NCBI GenBank assembly: GCA_015956445.1
Contig: WIUZ02000010.1
Location: 1,475,250 to 1,539,249, forward strand
Length of the DNA stretch: 64,000 nt
Direction: 5' to 3'
From: Thelephora terrestris
Taxonomy: Eukaryota > Basidiomycota > Agaricomycetes > Thelephorales > Thelephoraceae
Both the position numbers and the translations under genes were made by a program. This document shows positions 23,186 to 32,756 of this stretch, in pieces (positions within the stretch are counted from its first letter, which is position 1; every line of letters begins with the position of its first letter). Below the pieces are notes generated by a model. That model saw only the letters and a list, made by a program, of their open reading frames with translations, ran no database searches and was not told the origin of the DNA.

Positions 23186-25766
23186 ACTGGAGCCCACGGC
23201 AAGGGGTTCCAAGCGTTCAACAAGTTTGCCGGACATCCTCCGCACTCGTCTTCGGTCTACAACTCAGCCCTCCCCCCAGTTTTCCCAACTTGACTCTAGC
23301 GGTTGCCCAGTCGACAGCCAAGGGAATCGTCTTTTCGAGGTCAAACGAGGTCGTCCAAACTGGTCAGCCCCTTCCGAGCAGCACACCAGGCATCTATCCC
23401 ACCCATCGTCCTCCACCCGTGTCACTCTTCCCCCCAACCCGGGTCCAATCAGAGTAAAAGTCGAGCCCGACTCATCAGATATCGACAAAGACTCCGTCGA
23501 ACGGCTGCTCTCGAGATCTCCTACTCCATCCTCTGAATCTTCTGTTACCCCGTCTACTATTCCCTCCACTCCACTCCCCGCCCCCATTCCTCCTTTCATT
23601 CCTATCCCTACGTCTACCTTCGCGTTCCCCAAACCCCCTACCACCCCTCTCAAAACCCCAACTCCTCCGATGTCTACCCGACACCTCCCGTTTCGGACCG
23701 AGTCCGGTGCGCCGAAGTGGGACGGCCAACCCGAGAATCTCGGGCAATTTTTTGCGGACGTTCAACGCGTCTGTGACGTCTGCATCGCCTCACCCAGTGT
23801 CAGCGATTACATAAATCAAACATTTAACTACCTCAATAACGAGCAATCGCTGATCCTAGAGCAATGCAAACCCGCTGCTCAAGCGACAACAACCTGGGAG
23901 ACGTTTAAGGATGACGTCTGGGCGTTGTACCCGGAATTTCGGCGAGACCAGCATTACACAATCCCAATGGTCGAATCACTGGTGTCCGCCTTCTCGTTAA
24001 TTGAAAGCCCGACAATCGAGGAATGGGGCGCCTTCATCCGCAACTTCACAGTCATGACTACGAAGCTGGTTACTGGTGGACACCTGTCTGACTTAGACAA
24101 AACCCGATACCTCCAGCGCGCCCTACACGAGAGGTTCTGGCAATCGGTTTTCGGCAGGCTGCAATCAGTCCACCCTAACCACGACCCCACCCTCCCTTTC
24201 TCCTTCAACGAGGTATCTGCGGCAATACTCTGGCTCGTCAGATGGAACGCAGGTGCAGCTGGCAATCGGCACCCTCCTCTCCCGCCACCTGTGTTTGCAC
24301 CAGGGTATCCCAACCCTCAGCCTCCTGCTTTCGCACCAGGCCACCTCGCCCCCCGGCCTCCTCCTCCCAATGACACGTCTATCCAGCTCCTCCCCTACCG
24401 CCCACCACCGTTGCTGACCGCACCGCCGCCGAACCCGCCCCTCCCGGTGATCAAAGCCGAACCCACCGATCACGTGTTCACGACAGACGAGATCTCACGT
24501 CTACGCCACATCCTTAACACACGGCAGGAACAAAGAGCCGATACCTTCCCACGAGGATGTATCTTTTGCGGGGACCACGGTCACTTCATTCGCGAATGTC
24601 CAGCGTCCACAGAGTACATCTCTGCAGGGAGATGTCGACGAAACACGATGGGACAAATTATTATGGGTGATGGGTCTCCTATCCCGAACGGCACTGGAAC
24701 AATGCAGGAGAGGATCGATCGCCACGCGACGATTGTCACCTCCGGATTTTGCGGACTAGCCGATGGGCTCGACTTCGAGACCTTCCACACATCCACCTCC
24801 AGTCACGATTCCCAGACACCCATGGAGGATTGGGACCCACTGGTCTTCAGGAACTGGGTTGATGACGTGATTGCGAGGGAAGGAGTTGCCGAAGTACTAG
24901 CCACCCTTCGAGGCGGAAAGGTCGTAGACAAACCAAAAGGGAGGGAGAATGAAAAGTCGACTCGTTTCAATACCTCTCCGACAGGTCCAACGCCATCCTC
25001 CTCCCGCATATCGGCCCCACAGCAGGAACCTCAGAGGTCAACCCCGCCCTCGAATGAACCCGCGTACCGATACCAGTCTCCGATTGGTTCCCGCTTCGAT
25101 CCCGCAAAGATGGCCGACCAACTTCTGAACGCCTCGATTACGGTCTCAATCGGAGATGTGCTGGCCGCCTCTCCAGACCTCCAGAAGGCTGTCGGGGAGC
25201 AACTTCGACGGAAACGGGTCCCTTTCGATGGTTCAAAGACCTCCACTTTCACCACCTTCGAAATTTCGGATCCGGTCCTATTCCATGATACTGGACACAT
25301 CTTGGGAGAAGACGGATTTCCCATCTCCAGGGAAGCGCTCGCGTTACGTGTCGTCCGTCCACAATGGGAAAACTCGGAACAAGTTTTCGACTGTATCCTA
25401 GACTCAGGATCACAGATCAACGTGATTAGGAAGGACATATGCGACGCGCTAGGACTCTCAGTCGTACCCGGAGAACGAGTAACTATGGAGTCGGCCGACG
25501 GTCGGAAGTCCGAGACTCTGGGGATGGTTCACAACGCGGTCATGTGCTTCCAGGGTATTCGGTTGCCGATCAAAGCACAAGTCATGAAGAACGCCCCCTA
25601 TCAGATCCTCCTGGGACAACCGTTCCTCACGCTCACTTCTCTTCACGCGCAACACTACCCCAATGGCACAGTCGAGGTCAAAATCATGGATCCTAGATCG
25701 GGTAAGGAATTGATCATCCCCACCTTCCCGAGAGGCCGTTCCCGCCCGGTGACCCAGGGTTTTTGA
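23085..25766 (+). CDS. gag: Gag with aspartic protease, Gypsy element 1
   Basis: The open frame spans 893 codons, but its first in-frame ATG is at 23670 (MSTRHLPFRTESG), 195 codons in; upstream the frame is open through the primer site and into the LTR without any ATG. The capsid-like region follows (WDGQPENLGQFFADVQRVC). A zinc knuckle CIFCGDHGHFIREC lies at about residue 492, followed by GQIIMGDGSPIPNG, a block common in basidiomycete Gypsy Gag. The protease active site DSGSQINVI is near residue 772, with ILLGQPF downstream. The frame ends in TGA right behind the slippery site. Gag packages the RNA into virus-like particles in the cytoplasm and the protease matures the polyproteins. The true N-terminus is uncertain. 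Confidence 0.92.
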   Translation: MSLRQSRRRVLGTLAFRAGPLPTLFPTPPIPALQLEPTARGSKRSTSLPDILRTRLRSTTQPSPQFSQLDSSGCPVDSQGNRLFEVKRGRPNWSAPSEQHTRHLSHPSSSTRVTLPPNPGPIRVKVEPDSSDIDKDSVERLLSRSPTPSSESSVTPSTIPSTPLPAPIPPFIPIPTSTFAFPKPPTTPLKTPTPPMSTRHLPFRTESGAPKWDGQPENLGQFFADVQRVCDVCIASPSVSDYINQTFNYLNNEQSLILEQCKPAAQATTTWETFKDDVWALYPEFRRDQHYTIPMVESLVSAFSLIESPTIEEWGAFIRNFTVMTTKLVTGGHLSDLDKTRYLQRALHERFWQSVFGRLQSVHPNHDPTLPFSFNEVSAAILWLVRWNAGAAGNRHPPLPPPVFAPGYPNPQPPAFAPGHLAPRPPPPNDTSIQLLPYRPPPLLTAPPPNPPLPVIKAEPTDHVFTTDEISRLRHILNTRQEQRADTFPRGCIFCGDHGHFIRECPASTEYISAGRCRRNTMGQIIMGDGSPIPNGTGTMQERIDRHATIVTSGFCGLADGLDFETFHTSTSSHDSQTPMEDWDPLVFRNWVDDVIAREGVAEVLATLRGGKVVDKPKGRENEKSTRFNTSPTGPTPSSSRISAPQQEPQRSTPPSNEPAYRYQSPIGSRFDPAKMADQLLNASITVSIGDVLAASPDLQKAVGEQLRRKRVPFDGSKTSTFTTFEISDPVLFHDTGHILGEDGFPISREALALRVVRPQWENSEQVFDCILDSGSQINVIRKDICDALGLSVVPGERVTMESADGRKSETLGMVHNAVMCFQGIRLPIKAQVMKNAPYQILLGQPFLTLTSLHAQHYPNGTVEVKIMDPRSGKELIIPTFPRGRSRPVTQGF
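23188..23205 (+). other. Primer-binding site of Gypsy element 1
   Basis: TGGAGCCCACGGCAAGGG begins two bases after the LTR. Starting with TGG, the complement of a tRNA CCA end, is diagnostic. The giant element at 41648-60154 has nearly the same site on the minus strand (TGGAGCCCACGGCGAGGG), so both lineages prime from the same tRNA. Confidence 0.85.
25757..25763 (+). promoter_or_regulatory. -1 ribosomal frameshift heptamer between gag and pol
   Basis: GGGTTTT in the zero frame reads G GGT TTT followed directly by TGA, the canonical X XXY YYZ arrangement. After a one-base slip, reading resumes with TTG ATA CTC, exactly the pol frame at 25763. No ATG exists at the start of pol, so frameshifting is the simplest expression route. 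Confidence 0.75.
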
Positions 25767-28700
25767 TACTCGATGATTCCTTCGGAGGAGACATTCATAA
25801 TTCCCTACCCATTCTTCCTCTTCGTCCTTGTACACCCGCACATTTCTCAAACCCTAATTTCTCCGCATCGTTTTGTTCTTCGCATTTCCCCACTTTAACA
25901 GATTCTAATGCATCCATACTTCCTGTACCTTCACTTCCCTTGTCCTGTTCTTCTTTGTTTATTAAGACTCTTGCTTCGCCTTTCAAACCAATAACCCCCC
26001 TTTCTAAACCCCCTTCCCCTAACCAATTTTCCGCTTATCACCTCCTTCGCTCCTCTTTTGCACGTCTTCCATTTCCCTTGCTCAGAACTCACCTATTCAG
26101 AAGCCTAGCATATAAGAAGGTTGAGAATAAGATCTGCCCAGTTGCAACCACTCTTCCAGATGAATACCGAATCGTCCGGCGAACACACCCCAGCCCACTC
26201 CACAACCTCCCTCCACTTCCGCATCACGCCCCTCCCTTCCTACCTGGCAAGCGCTTCACAGAGGAACGACGGCAGGCACTCGCCCTCAACTCTTCAGGGT
26301 TTCTCTGGCCCGAAGAAGAACGCCTTGTTACCCACCTCATCCTGATGCACGAGGATGGGTTCGCTTGGTCTGAAATGGAGAAGGGATCATTTAGTGACGA
26401 ATGGTTCGACCCAATTGTCATACCGGTCATCGAACATATCCCATGGGCGTTTAGAAACATTCCCATACCCGCCGGGATTCGGGACAAAGTCATCCAAATT
26501 ATCAAGGAGAAAACGGACGCCGGAGTCTACGAACCGACCAATTCGTCTTACCGCTCGCGGTGGTTCTGCGTCGTTAAGAAAGACGGAAAGTCCCTTCGAC
26601 TCGTTCATTCCCTTGAACCCTTGAATGCTATCACTATCAAGGATGCCGCCGTTCCCCCGCATGTCGAACCGTTGGCCGAATCTTTCGCGGGTCGGAGCGT
26701 CTACTCCTTGCTCGACCTCTACGTCTCCTTTGATCAGCGACGACTAGACCCCCGTTCCCGTGACCTAACAGCTTTCCAAACGCCGATCGGAGCACGTCGC
26801 CTGACATCCATTCCTCAGGGGTGGACAGGATCTGTGGCTGTACTTCAAGGAGACATGGCCCACATCCTCGAGGAAGAAATCCCACAAGTTACGGACCCGT
26901 ATGTCGACGACGTCCCGATCAAGGGACCCGCCTCCCGTTACATCCTTCCAGACGGCTCATACGAGGTCGATCCCGAGAACCCTGGGGTCCGTCGCTTCAT
27001 TCGGGAACACCTCCTTGATGTCAGCCGAGTTATCCAACGAGTTAAGGCATACGGAGGAACCTTTAGCGGCCCGAAAGCTCACATTGCCGTGCCCGACGTG
27101 GTCATTGTGGGACACAAATGTACCTTCGAAGGACGAGTCCCAGACGAGTCAAAGGTCCAGAAGATCCACGACTGGCCCATACCCCGGTCGGTCACAGAAC
27201 TTCGAGGCTTCCTCGGAACCTGTAGCGTGGTCCGCGTCTTTATCAAGGACTTTGCAAGGATAGCCAGACCCCTCACCCTTCTCCTGAAAAAGGATATACC
27301 CTTCGAGTTTGGAGAGGAGGCACTTGCAGCAATGGACCACATCAAAAATGCGATTGTTCACTCCCCCGCCTTACGCCCAATCGAGTATTCGTCTGACCGA
27401 ACCGTCATCCTTGCGGTGGACTCATCTAACATAGTAGTTGGGTTTATTCTTTTTCAACTGGGGGAGGATCAAAAACGGTATCCATCCCGTTTCGGGTCTA
27501 TAACCTGGAACGAGCGGGAGTCGCGTTACTCTCAACCCAAGCTAGAGCTATACAGCCTCTTCCGAGCCCTCAAGGCATCGCGGTCGCACATCATCGGAGT
27601 ACGAAATCTCGTGGTGGAGGTCGACGCAAAGTATATCAAGGGTATGATTGCAAACCCTGATCTGCAGCCGAATGCCACAATGAATCGATGGATCGCGGGC
27701 ATCCTCCTCTTCGACTTTACCCTGGTCCACGTCCCCGCATATCGGCATACCGGCGCAGACGGGCTTTCGCGCCGTCCCAGGGCGCCAGAGGACCCTATTG
27801 ATTTAGATGATCACGAGGACTGGATTGACGTAGCTAATGGTTTCACAATTTCATTTTCCGACTCGTATATACATCGTTCCCTATTGACTTCTCTTTTCGC
27901 TCGACCCCCTTCCCTTTCCTCTCACCCTCTGACGCGATGTAGTTCCCATTTTTCTCTTGCGGACTCCGTACTTTTCTCAGATGATCTTACTTCTTCTTAC
28001 ACTACCCCTTCCCTTCCTCTCAGCTCACCGTCACCACCGCCCCCGTCACCACCGCCCCCGTCACCACCTATCCCACGCTCGGAGAAAGCGATCACAGCGG
28101 ATCTACTGATATCTCAGATCGAGACGTTCTTGTCCAAAGGCGTCCCGCCCAACCTGCCCAAGCCAAAACTCGACAGGTTCATCAAGTCAGCCTCCCGATA
28201 CTTTGTCCACAACGATCGCCTCTGGAGACGTCAACCAAACGGGACTCACCAGGTCATTCCCCCACCACATGCTCGATACGATATCCTTGTCCAGGCTCAC
28301 GATGACCTCGGCCATAAGGGCGTCTTCATCGTTCGAAAGCGGCTACTCGAACGGTTCTGGTGGCCCATGCTGGAACTCGACGTCAAGTGGTTCGTCCAGA
28401 CCTGCCACGCGTGCCAACAGCGCCAGATGAAGAAGGTACTCCTTCCACCAACCATACCAGACCTCCCAACACTCTTTCGGAAGGCCCACACCGACACAAT
28501 GCACCTCCCGAAGTCAGCTGGACGCTCATACCTGGTGCAGGCAAGATGTGCACTCTCCGCGTGGCCTGAATGGCGTGGCCTTGCAAAGGAGACCGGCCAG
28601 ACCCTCGCAAAATTCATCTTTGAGGAGATCATCTGCCGTTGGGGCTCGCTCGCTGAACTTGTAACCGACAACGGCCCCCCTTTCCTTGCCGCCCTTGAAG

Positions 28701-29404
28701 TGCTGGAACGGCGATACAAAATTCGTCACATTCGCATATCCGGCTACAACTCACGAGCAAACGGAGTCGTGGAACGACAACATCTACCAGTCCGCGAGGC
28801 GCTCATGAAGATGTGCGAAGACCAACCCACGAAGTGGACCACCCACGCTCACGCAGTGTTCTGGGCCGAACGTGTTTCTATCCAACGTTCTACACACAAA
28901 ACCCCCTTCTACATCGTCCATGGAGTTGAACCAGTTTTCCCTTTCGACTTCGCTGAAGCCACCTACCTCGCCCCAGTGCACCAAGCCAAGACAACGAGCG
29001 AACTACTGGCTCTTCGAGCACGGCAACTTCAACGTCGAGAAGAGGACCTGGAGGAGATTCGAGAGAAGGTTCAGAAGGCGCGATATGAGTCAATCGCTCA
29101 ATTCATCAAAGACAACGAGCATACCATCAAGGACTACGACTTCAAACCCGGCGCGCTTGTCCTCGTTCGCAACTCTCGCATAGAGACGAGTCACAGCCGC
29201 AAGTCTCAGCCACGATACTTCGGGCCCTTTGTGGTGGTTCGCAGAACCTTCGGAGGATCATACATTGTGGCCGAAGTCGATGGATCCACATCAGATAAGC
29301 GGGTGGCAGCCTTTCGACTCCTTCCATACTTCGCTCGCAAATCAATTCCCCTCCCTCCTTCGACAATGGTGAACATTCAGGCAGATGAACCAGACGATGA
29401 CTAG
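25763..29404 (+). CDS. pol: Pol: reverse transcriptase, RNase H, integrase, Gypsy element 1
   Basis: The frame of 1,213 codons has no internal stops. After a Ser/Pro-rich leader comes FLWPEEERLVTHLIL, then the RT: VYEPTNSSYRSRWFCVVKKDG, LLDLYVSFD, and the catalytic PYVDDVPIKGP near residue 380. RNase H follows (LAVDSS, KLELYSLFRAL, VDAKYIKG) and ends with GADGLSRRP near 666. The integrase zinc domain HDDLGHKG...CHACQQRQ lies near 845 and the core has HTDTMH, VTDNGPPF (about 967) and NGVVERQH, so all three acidic residues are present. A C-terminal GPFVVVRRTFGGSY block resembles the integrase tail. The product copies the RNA into DNA and inserts it. Some usually conserved RT positions differ (QGWTGSVAVLQGDMAHIL), which might reduce activity. 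Confidence 0.95.
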   Translation: MILDDSFGGDIHNSLPILPLRPCTPAHFSNPNFSASFCSSHFPTLTDSNASILPVPSLPLSCSSLFIKTLASPFKPITPLSKPPSPNQFSAYHLLRSSFARLPFPLLRTHLFRSLAYKKVENKICPVATTLPDEYRIVRRTHPSPLHNLPPLPHHAPPFLPGKRFTEERRQALALNSSGFLWPEEERLVTHLILMHEDGFAWSEMEKGSFSDEWFDPIVIPVIEHIPWAFRNIPIPAGIRDKVIQIIKEKTDAGVYEPTNSSYRSRWFCVVKKDGKSLRLVHSLEPLNAITIKDAAVPPHVEPLAESFAGRSVYSLLDLYVSFDQRRLDPRSRDLTAFQTPIGARRLTSIPQGWTGSVAVLQGDMAHILEEEIPQVTDPYVDDVPIKGPASRYILPDGSYEVDPENPGVRRFIREHLLDVSRVIQRVKAYGGTFSGPKAHIAVPDVVIVGHKCTFEGRVPDESKVQKIHDWPIPRSVTELRGFLGTCSVVRVFIKDFARIARPLTLLLKKDIPFEFGEEALAAMDHIKNAIVHSPALRPIEYSSDRTVILAVDSSNIVVGFILFQLGEDQKRYPSRFGSITWNERESRYSQPKLELYSLFRALKASRSHIIGVRNLVVEVDAKYIKGMIANPDLQPNATMNRWIAGILLFDFTLVHVPAYRHTGADGLSRRPRAPEDPIDLDDHEDWIDVANGFTISFSDSYIHRSLLTSLFARPPSLSSHPLTRCSSHFSLADSVLFSDDLTSSYTTPSLPLSSPSPPPPSPPPPSPPIPRSEKAITADLLISQIETFLSKGVPPNLPKPKLDRFIKSASRYFVHNDRLWRRQPNGTHQVIPPPHARYDILVQAHDDLGHKGVFIVRKRLLERFWWPMLELDVKWFVQTCHACQQRQMKKVLLPPTIPDLPTLFRKAHTDTMHLPKSAGRSYLVQARCALSAWPEWRGLAKETGQTLAKFIFEEIICRWGSLAELVTDNGPPFLAALEVLERRYKIRHIRISGYNSRANGVVERQHLPVREALMKMCEDQPTKWTTHAHAVFWAERVSIQRSTHKTPFYIVHGVEPVFPFDFAEATYLAPVHQAKTTSELLALRARQLQRREEDLEEIREKVQKARYESIAQFIKDNEHTIKDYDFKPGALVLVRNSRIETSHSRKSQPRYFGPFVVVRRTFGGSYIVAEVDGSTSDKRVAAFRLLPYFARKSIPLPPSTMVNIQADEPDDD

Positions 29405-29558
29405 CATCCCTTACATCCTTTCTTTTCCCCTTCCGTGCTCAAACCCCAATTTTTTTTTTTTTTCCCTTTTTTTTTCCTTTCAGTTCTGTCCCTTCCCTTG
29501 CTCTCTTGATACCCCTTTTCCCTGCCCGAGGACGGCCAGAATTTAAGTCCCCGGGAGG

Positions 29559-29894
29559 TGTGACACATCCACATGGGTTATGGATGGAAAGGCATCTTCG
29601 AGTAGCACAGATCCCCCCCTTCACCTCGTCCCATATCACACATTCACATTAGACACGTATATAATTCCTGTATTACACACGAGAATGCAGTTTCGGTTTT
29701 CCCCCCTTCGTCGAGTCGAGTCGAGTCAAGTCAAGTCAGTTTAAGTCTCAAGTCCAGCGGTTTCCACACTCAGTTCTCACTCTCAATAGTCGCTTGTCCC
29801 TACGGCAAAGTCGTCGACGCGTCCTCGGAACTCTCGCATTTCGAGCCGGTCCTCTGCCTACCCTTTTCCCCACTCCCCCGATACCGGCTCTTCA
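29559..29894 (+). repeat. 3' LTR of Gypsy element 1
   Basis: Matches the 5' LTR along its whole 336 bp as far as I can read. The preceding 60 bp contain T-rich and CT-rich runs from 29447; no clean polypurine tract is seen, although GGGAGG stands directly before the LTR. Confidence 0.95.
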
Positions 29895-30800
29895 TCGCAG
29901 TGACAAATCTTGTCCTGCAAGGACTCAATCTGCGCAGTCAGGACAGCAACCTTGTCCTCGAGTTCATCAACCTAGAAAGTGTCAGCCTTCCTCATTTTGC
30001 ATTCGAGATGAGGAAAGCTACCTTATTGCTTTCATCCCTGATCTTCTTCGAGTGCCTATCCAGGCGATTGTCCCTCCTATCCAAGGCACCCCTCATGTTG
30101 TCATCCCAAATGCCCAAGCCTGCGACCAGTTCCTGATGGCTAGTTACCATCGGCCTTTGCTTCCTTCACCTCCCTCTCCAAACGCTTGACCTACGGAAGC
30201 TATGGTTAACGAGAGTCATACTCGGAACAACCTAGCAACCCACCTTGCTATCTCCTTCTTGCACCAGAGACAAGAGCAGGGTGGTGGACATAGTAGTGTG
30301 GCGAACTGCCCGAGGAACAGTTGCCCCGTGCTCCAACAGGTCTTGATCATAGATCCCTCGCTGAAGAGTATACCAAAGCTCCTTCTTGATTGGGTGTTCC
30401 AGCTCCCCAAAACAACCCCTCATTTGATGAATCACCTTCTCGGTGATTATAGAATGGACCCAGAGCTCGTTGTCCCAGGTCAACCCCATCAAATGAGGAA
30501 TCGTCTCCCGGAGATGTTCAGCATCCACTTGCTTGATGACCTCCAAGATCTAGAAGATATTAGACCTATCTTTTGACATTGAACTGTCGAAGGATGATCT
30601 ACCTGGTCATTGGAGCTGTACGGAACTCCCACCTCACAAGCATAGGTTTTGCAGGCAGCGGCACAACAGTCAATGCGGGAGATGGTGGAGATCCCATTGG
30701 CGACCTTGTAGGTATGGTTGTTGGGGAAAGACATGTTGGTAAGATGATGGGGAAGTTGCTGGTGTTGCTGATCAAGGATAGCTCCAAGAAGACGTTCTTC
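29895..30800 (-). pseudogene. Family X copy 1, N-terminal part (5' side of the Gypsy insertion)
   Basis: The coding strand starts near 30800 with a SLISNTSNFPIILPTCLS segment and a Pro-rich stretch, followed after a likely intron by EVIKQVDAEHLRETIPHLMG, KKELWYTLQRGIYDQDLLE and SLVQEGDSKVG. Nearer the insertion lies a coiled-coil segment (charged/Leu heptads) that ends LQDKICH at the TCGC target site. The continuation in copy 3 is LQDKLCHWNDQSPHLVGQG, matching LVGQG on the other side of the element. So one gene was interrupted. Several frames are needed, so it was probably already decayed or multi-exon. Confidence 0.5.
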
Positions 30801-30817
30801 TTATAGCCTAGATTGGT

Positions 30818-30963
30818 GATCCTTCACATGACCTACCTCAACGCACCTCATTGGTCCGGGTCACATCAACTTCCGCCACTGTACCATCATCGTTGGCTTA
30901 CTATATCAAGCTGACACCTCGGCCCGCGGGACGGCCTTGGAAGAACTTCATTCCAGAATGCCT
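30818..30963. repeat. About 150-bp repeat, copy 1, upstream of family X copy 1
   Basis: GATTGGTGATCCTTCAC...CATTCCAGA recurs with about 93% identity by eye at 32107-32256. It lies directly upstream of the family X start, so it may be the family's promoter. The second copy ends at the CACTG element at 32257. Confidence 0.75.
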
Positions 30964-32106
30964 AGAACATGCATGTACTAAAAATAGGTCTCATGACCTT
31001 GACAACCCCTTTTATGACCCTGATGACTCATTTATGACATCACGATTACGACCAACCCTGGACCCTGATCACACACGTGGGCACGGGGTATCCACACTTG
31101 GACACTGCACTTCTGATCGGCATGAGCTCCGATTGGTTGCTCTTTGGAAGCAGAGTAGGCCCTAGCCTCGAACGGCGGCCGAATAATATAATCCCAGGCG
31201 CGCATATTGAAACGACCAGGTCTTCACTAAGACAGGGCCATGGGCAAAACATACGGTCTTGCACGCTGCAAGTCTGGTTACTGCTGGTCTGTGGATATCA
31301 TACCACCTACCGACAACAAGGGATGTATCAAGTTCCTATCTCTAGCCAATTGCGGAAGCTAGCGACGGTTCCCATCTGACCCTTGGGTGTGGTCTAGACC
31401 CAGGTACGAACTTTCATGACCCCATGCCCCTATTTCTTTTAGGACTAGTGTTATCTTTACCCCTATGTTTCATGCGGACTATTGTTATCCCTTATGCATT
31501 CCTTCACACGCTAGCAAGGCCCTTTGTCCTTTATTCTCCCACGCGTCATACTTGTTCACTTCCCTTACTTAGTGGGCTCACACTCCTTATCTCCCTTTTG
31601 TTCTATCTTGATAAGGGTATATTAGGGTTACTGACGTCATGGCCACTCCATTAGTATAAGTAGCAACTGTGGCTGTATCATAGTACCTTAGTTTTGTTAC
31701 CTCAGGAAATCCTCTGCCCTTCTCAGCCCAGTTGCAGTTAAGGCCAAGTCAGAGTTTTCTGTTTGAACACAAGACATCACCATCTGCTCTCCCTCCCGCT
31801 CTGTGCGTCAACTGCGCCTCGTAACTATAGAACCCCAGCGTTCACCTTATAGAATATCTCGAGTGTCCAGTCGATCACCTGGTGGAGTCATCAATCCTGT
31901 TGTAAGGATAAACCCTTGTTTGATAAACCGAACAAAGTATGGTTTAGGTTGGGTTTCCTTTTAGGATTTTGACCTGACTTGCAGTGACCTCGGACAACCT
32001 ACCAGAAGAATAAAGGTGTGACCATCCTCTCACAACTAGTTGGACTAGTGAGTACTCTGCGGAGTTGGCTCAGTGCACTGGTAGTTGTTGGGGTAGAGTG
32101 GCCCTG
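30964..32106. other. Region with promoter-like motifs, possibly an LTR remnant
   Basis: No coding frame is convincing. A perfect CRE palindrome TGACGTCA at 31632-31639 is followed by TATAAG at about 31655 and a pyrimidine-rich stretch (CTCTCCCTCCCGCTCTG) near 31780, as in an LTR promoter. No paired LTR was found in the window, so a solo LTR is only a guess. Confidence 0.35.
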
Positions 32107-32256
32107 ACAAGATTGGTGATCCTTCACGTGACCTACCTCAACACACCTCATTGGTCCGGGTCACATCAACTTCCGACTTGCACTACCATCGTTGGCTTAC
32201 TACATCAAGTTGACACCTCGGCCTGTGGGACGGCCTTGGATGAACTTCGTTCCAGA
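32107..32256. repeat. About 150-bp repeat, copy 2
   Basis: Second copy of the 30818-30963 segment, in the same orientation. Its right edge coincides with the left terminus of the CACTG foldback element. Confidence 0.75.
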
Positions 32257-32756
32257 CACTGGGGGAAAGGGCACCTGGAATCAGTGATTACATCTTGATT
32301 ACATGGTGAGTTCATGTGCACTTTTCAATAATTGTAATCACTGATTCCTGGTTGATTACATTTCAAATGTCACCTTGACACGTAATCCAACCAATGTCCA
32401 CCAACACCATTCAAAATATTCTCAACAAATGTTTCTGGGATGTTTTTGACATGTCAGCAAAAATTATACTGCAATGTAATCAACATTTTCTCAATTGTAT
32501 CAGATGTAATCCAAATGCACTCAAAAACATAGAATGTTTTCATAATGTACTCACTGGGCACATTCGGGAAACATTGCTTGGGAACATTTTGAGGAAATTT
32601 CAAATGGAGTTGGTGGAATCAGTTGAATTACATGTCAAGGTAACATTTGAAATGTAATCAGCCCAGAATCAGCAATTACAATTATTGAAAAGTGCACATG
32701 AACCTGCTATGTAATCAAGATGTAACCGCTGATTCCAGGCGCCCTTGTCCCCAGTG
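32257..32756. mobile_element. CACTG foldback element, 500 bp, complete
   Basis: It starts CACTGGGGGAAAGGGCACC and ends GGCGCCCTTGTCCCCAGTG. Long arms pair imperfectly: GATTACATCTTGATTACAT and CACTTTTCAATAATTGTAAT on the left are mirrored on the right near 32667-32735. No coding capacity. No clear target duplication (AGA left, ATG right). Confidence 0.8.

Larger units (their letters stand above)
22850..29894 (+). mobile_element. Gypsy-type (Ty3-like) LTR retrotransposon, apparently intact and young
   Basis: The 7,045-bp element has two LTRs of 336 bp each that look identical by eye, starting TGTGAC and ending CTTCA. It is flanked by the 4-bp duplication TCGC (22846-22849 and 29895-29898). A primer-binding site starts two bases inside the 5' LTR. 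Two long frames, gag-protease and pol, overlap in the -1 phase at a slippery heptamer. Order RT, RNase H, integrase defines Ty3/Gypsy. It sits inside family X copy 1, and copy 3 near 33490 preserves the corresponding empty site. Identical LTRs and open frames suggest recent insertion and possible activity. Confidence 0.95.

Noticed and set aside
29794-30189. Plus-strand frame starting like the Gag leader after the 3' LTR
   Set aside because: It begins inside the 3' LTR and runs into family X sequence; only the LTR part matches.
31021-32260. tRNA or snRNA gene
   Set aside because: No cloverleaf with matching A and B boxes and no T-run terminator in the right place was found by reading.
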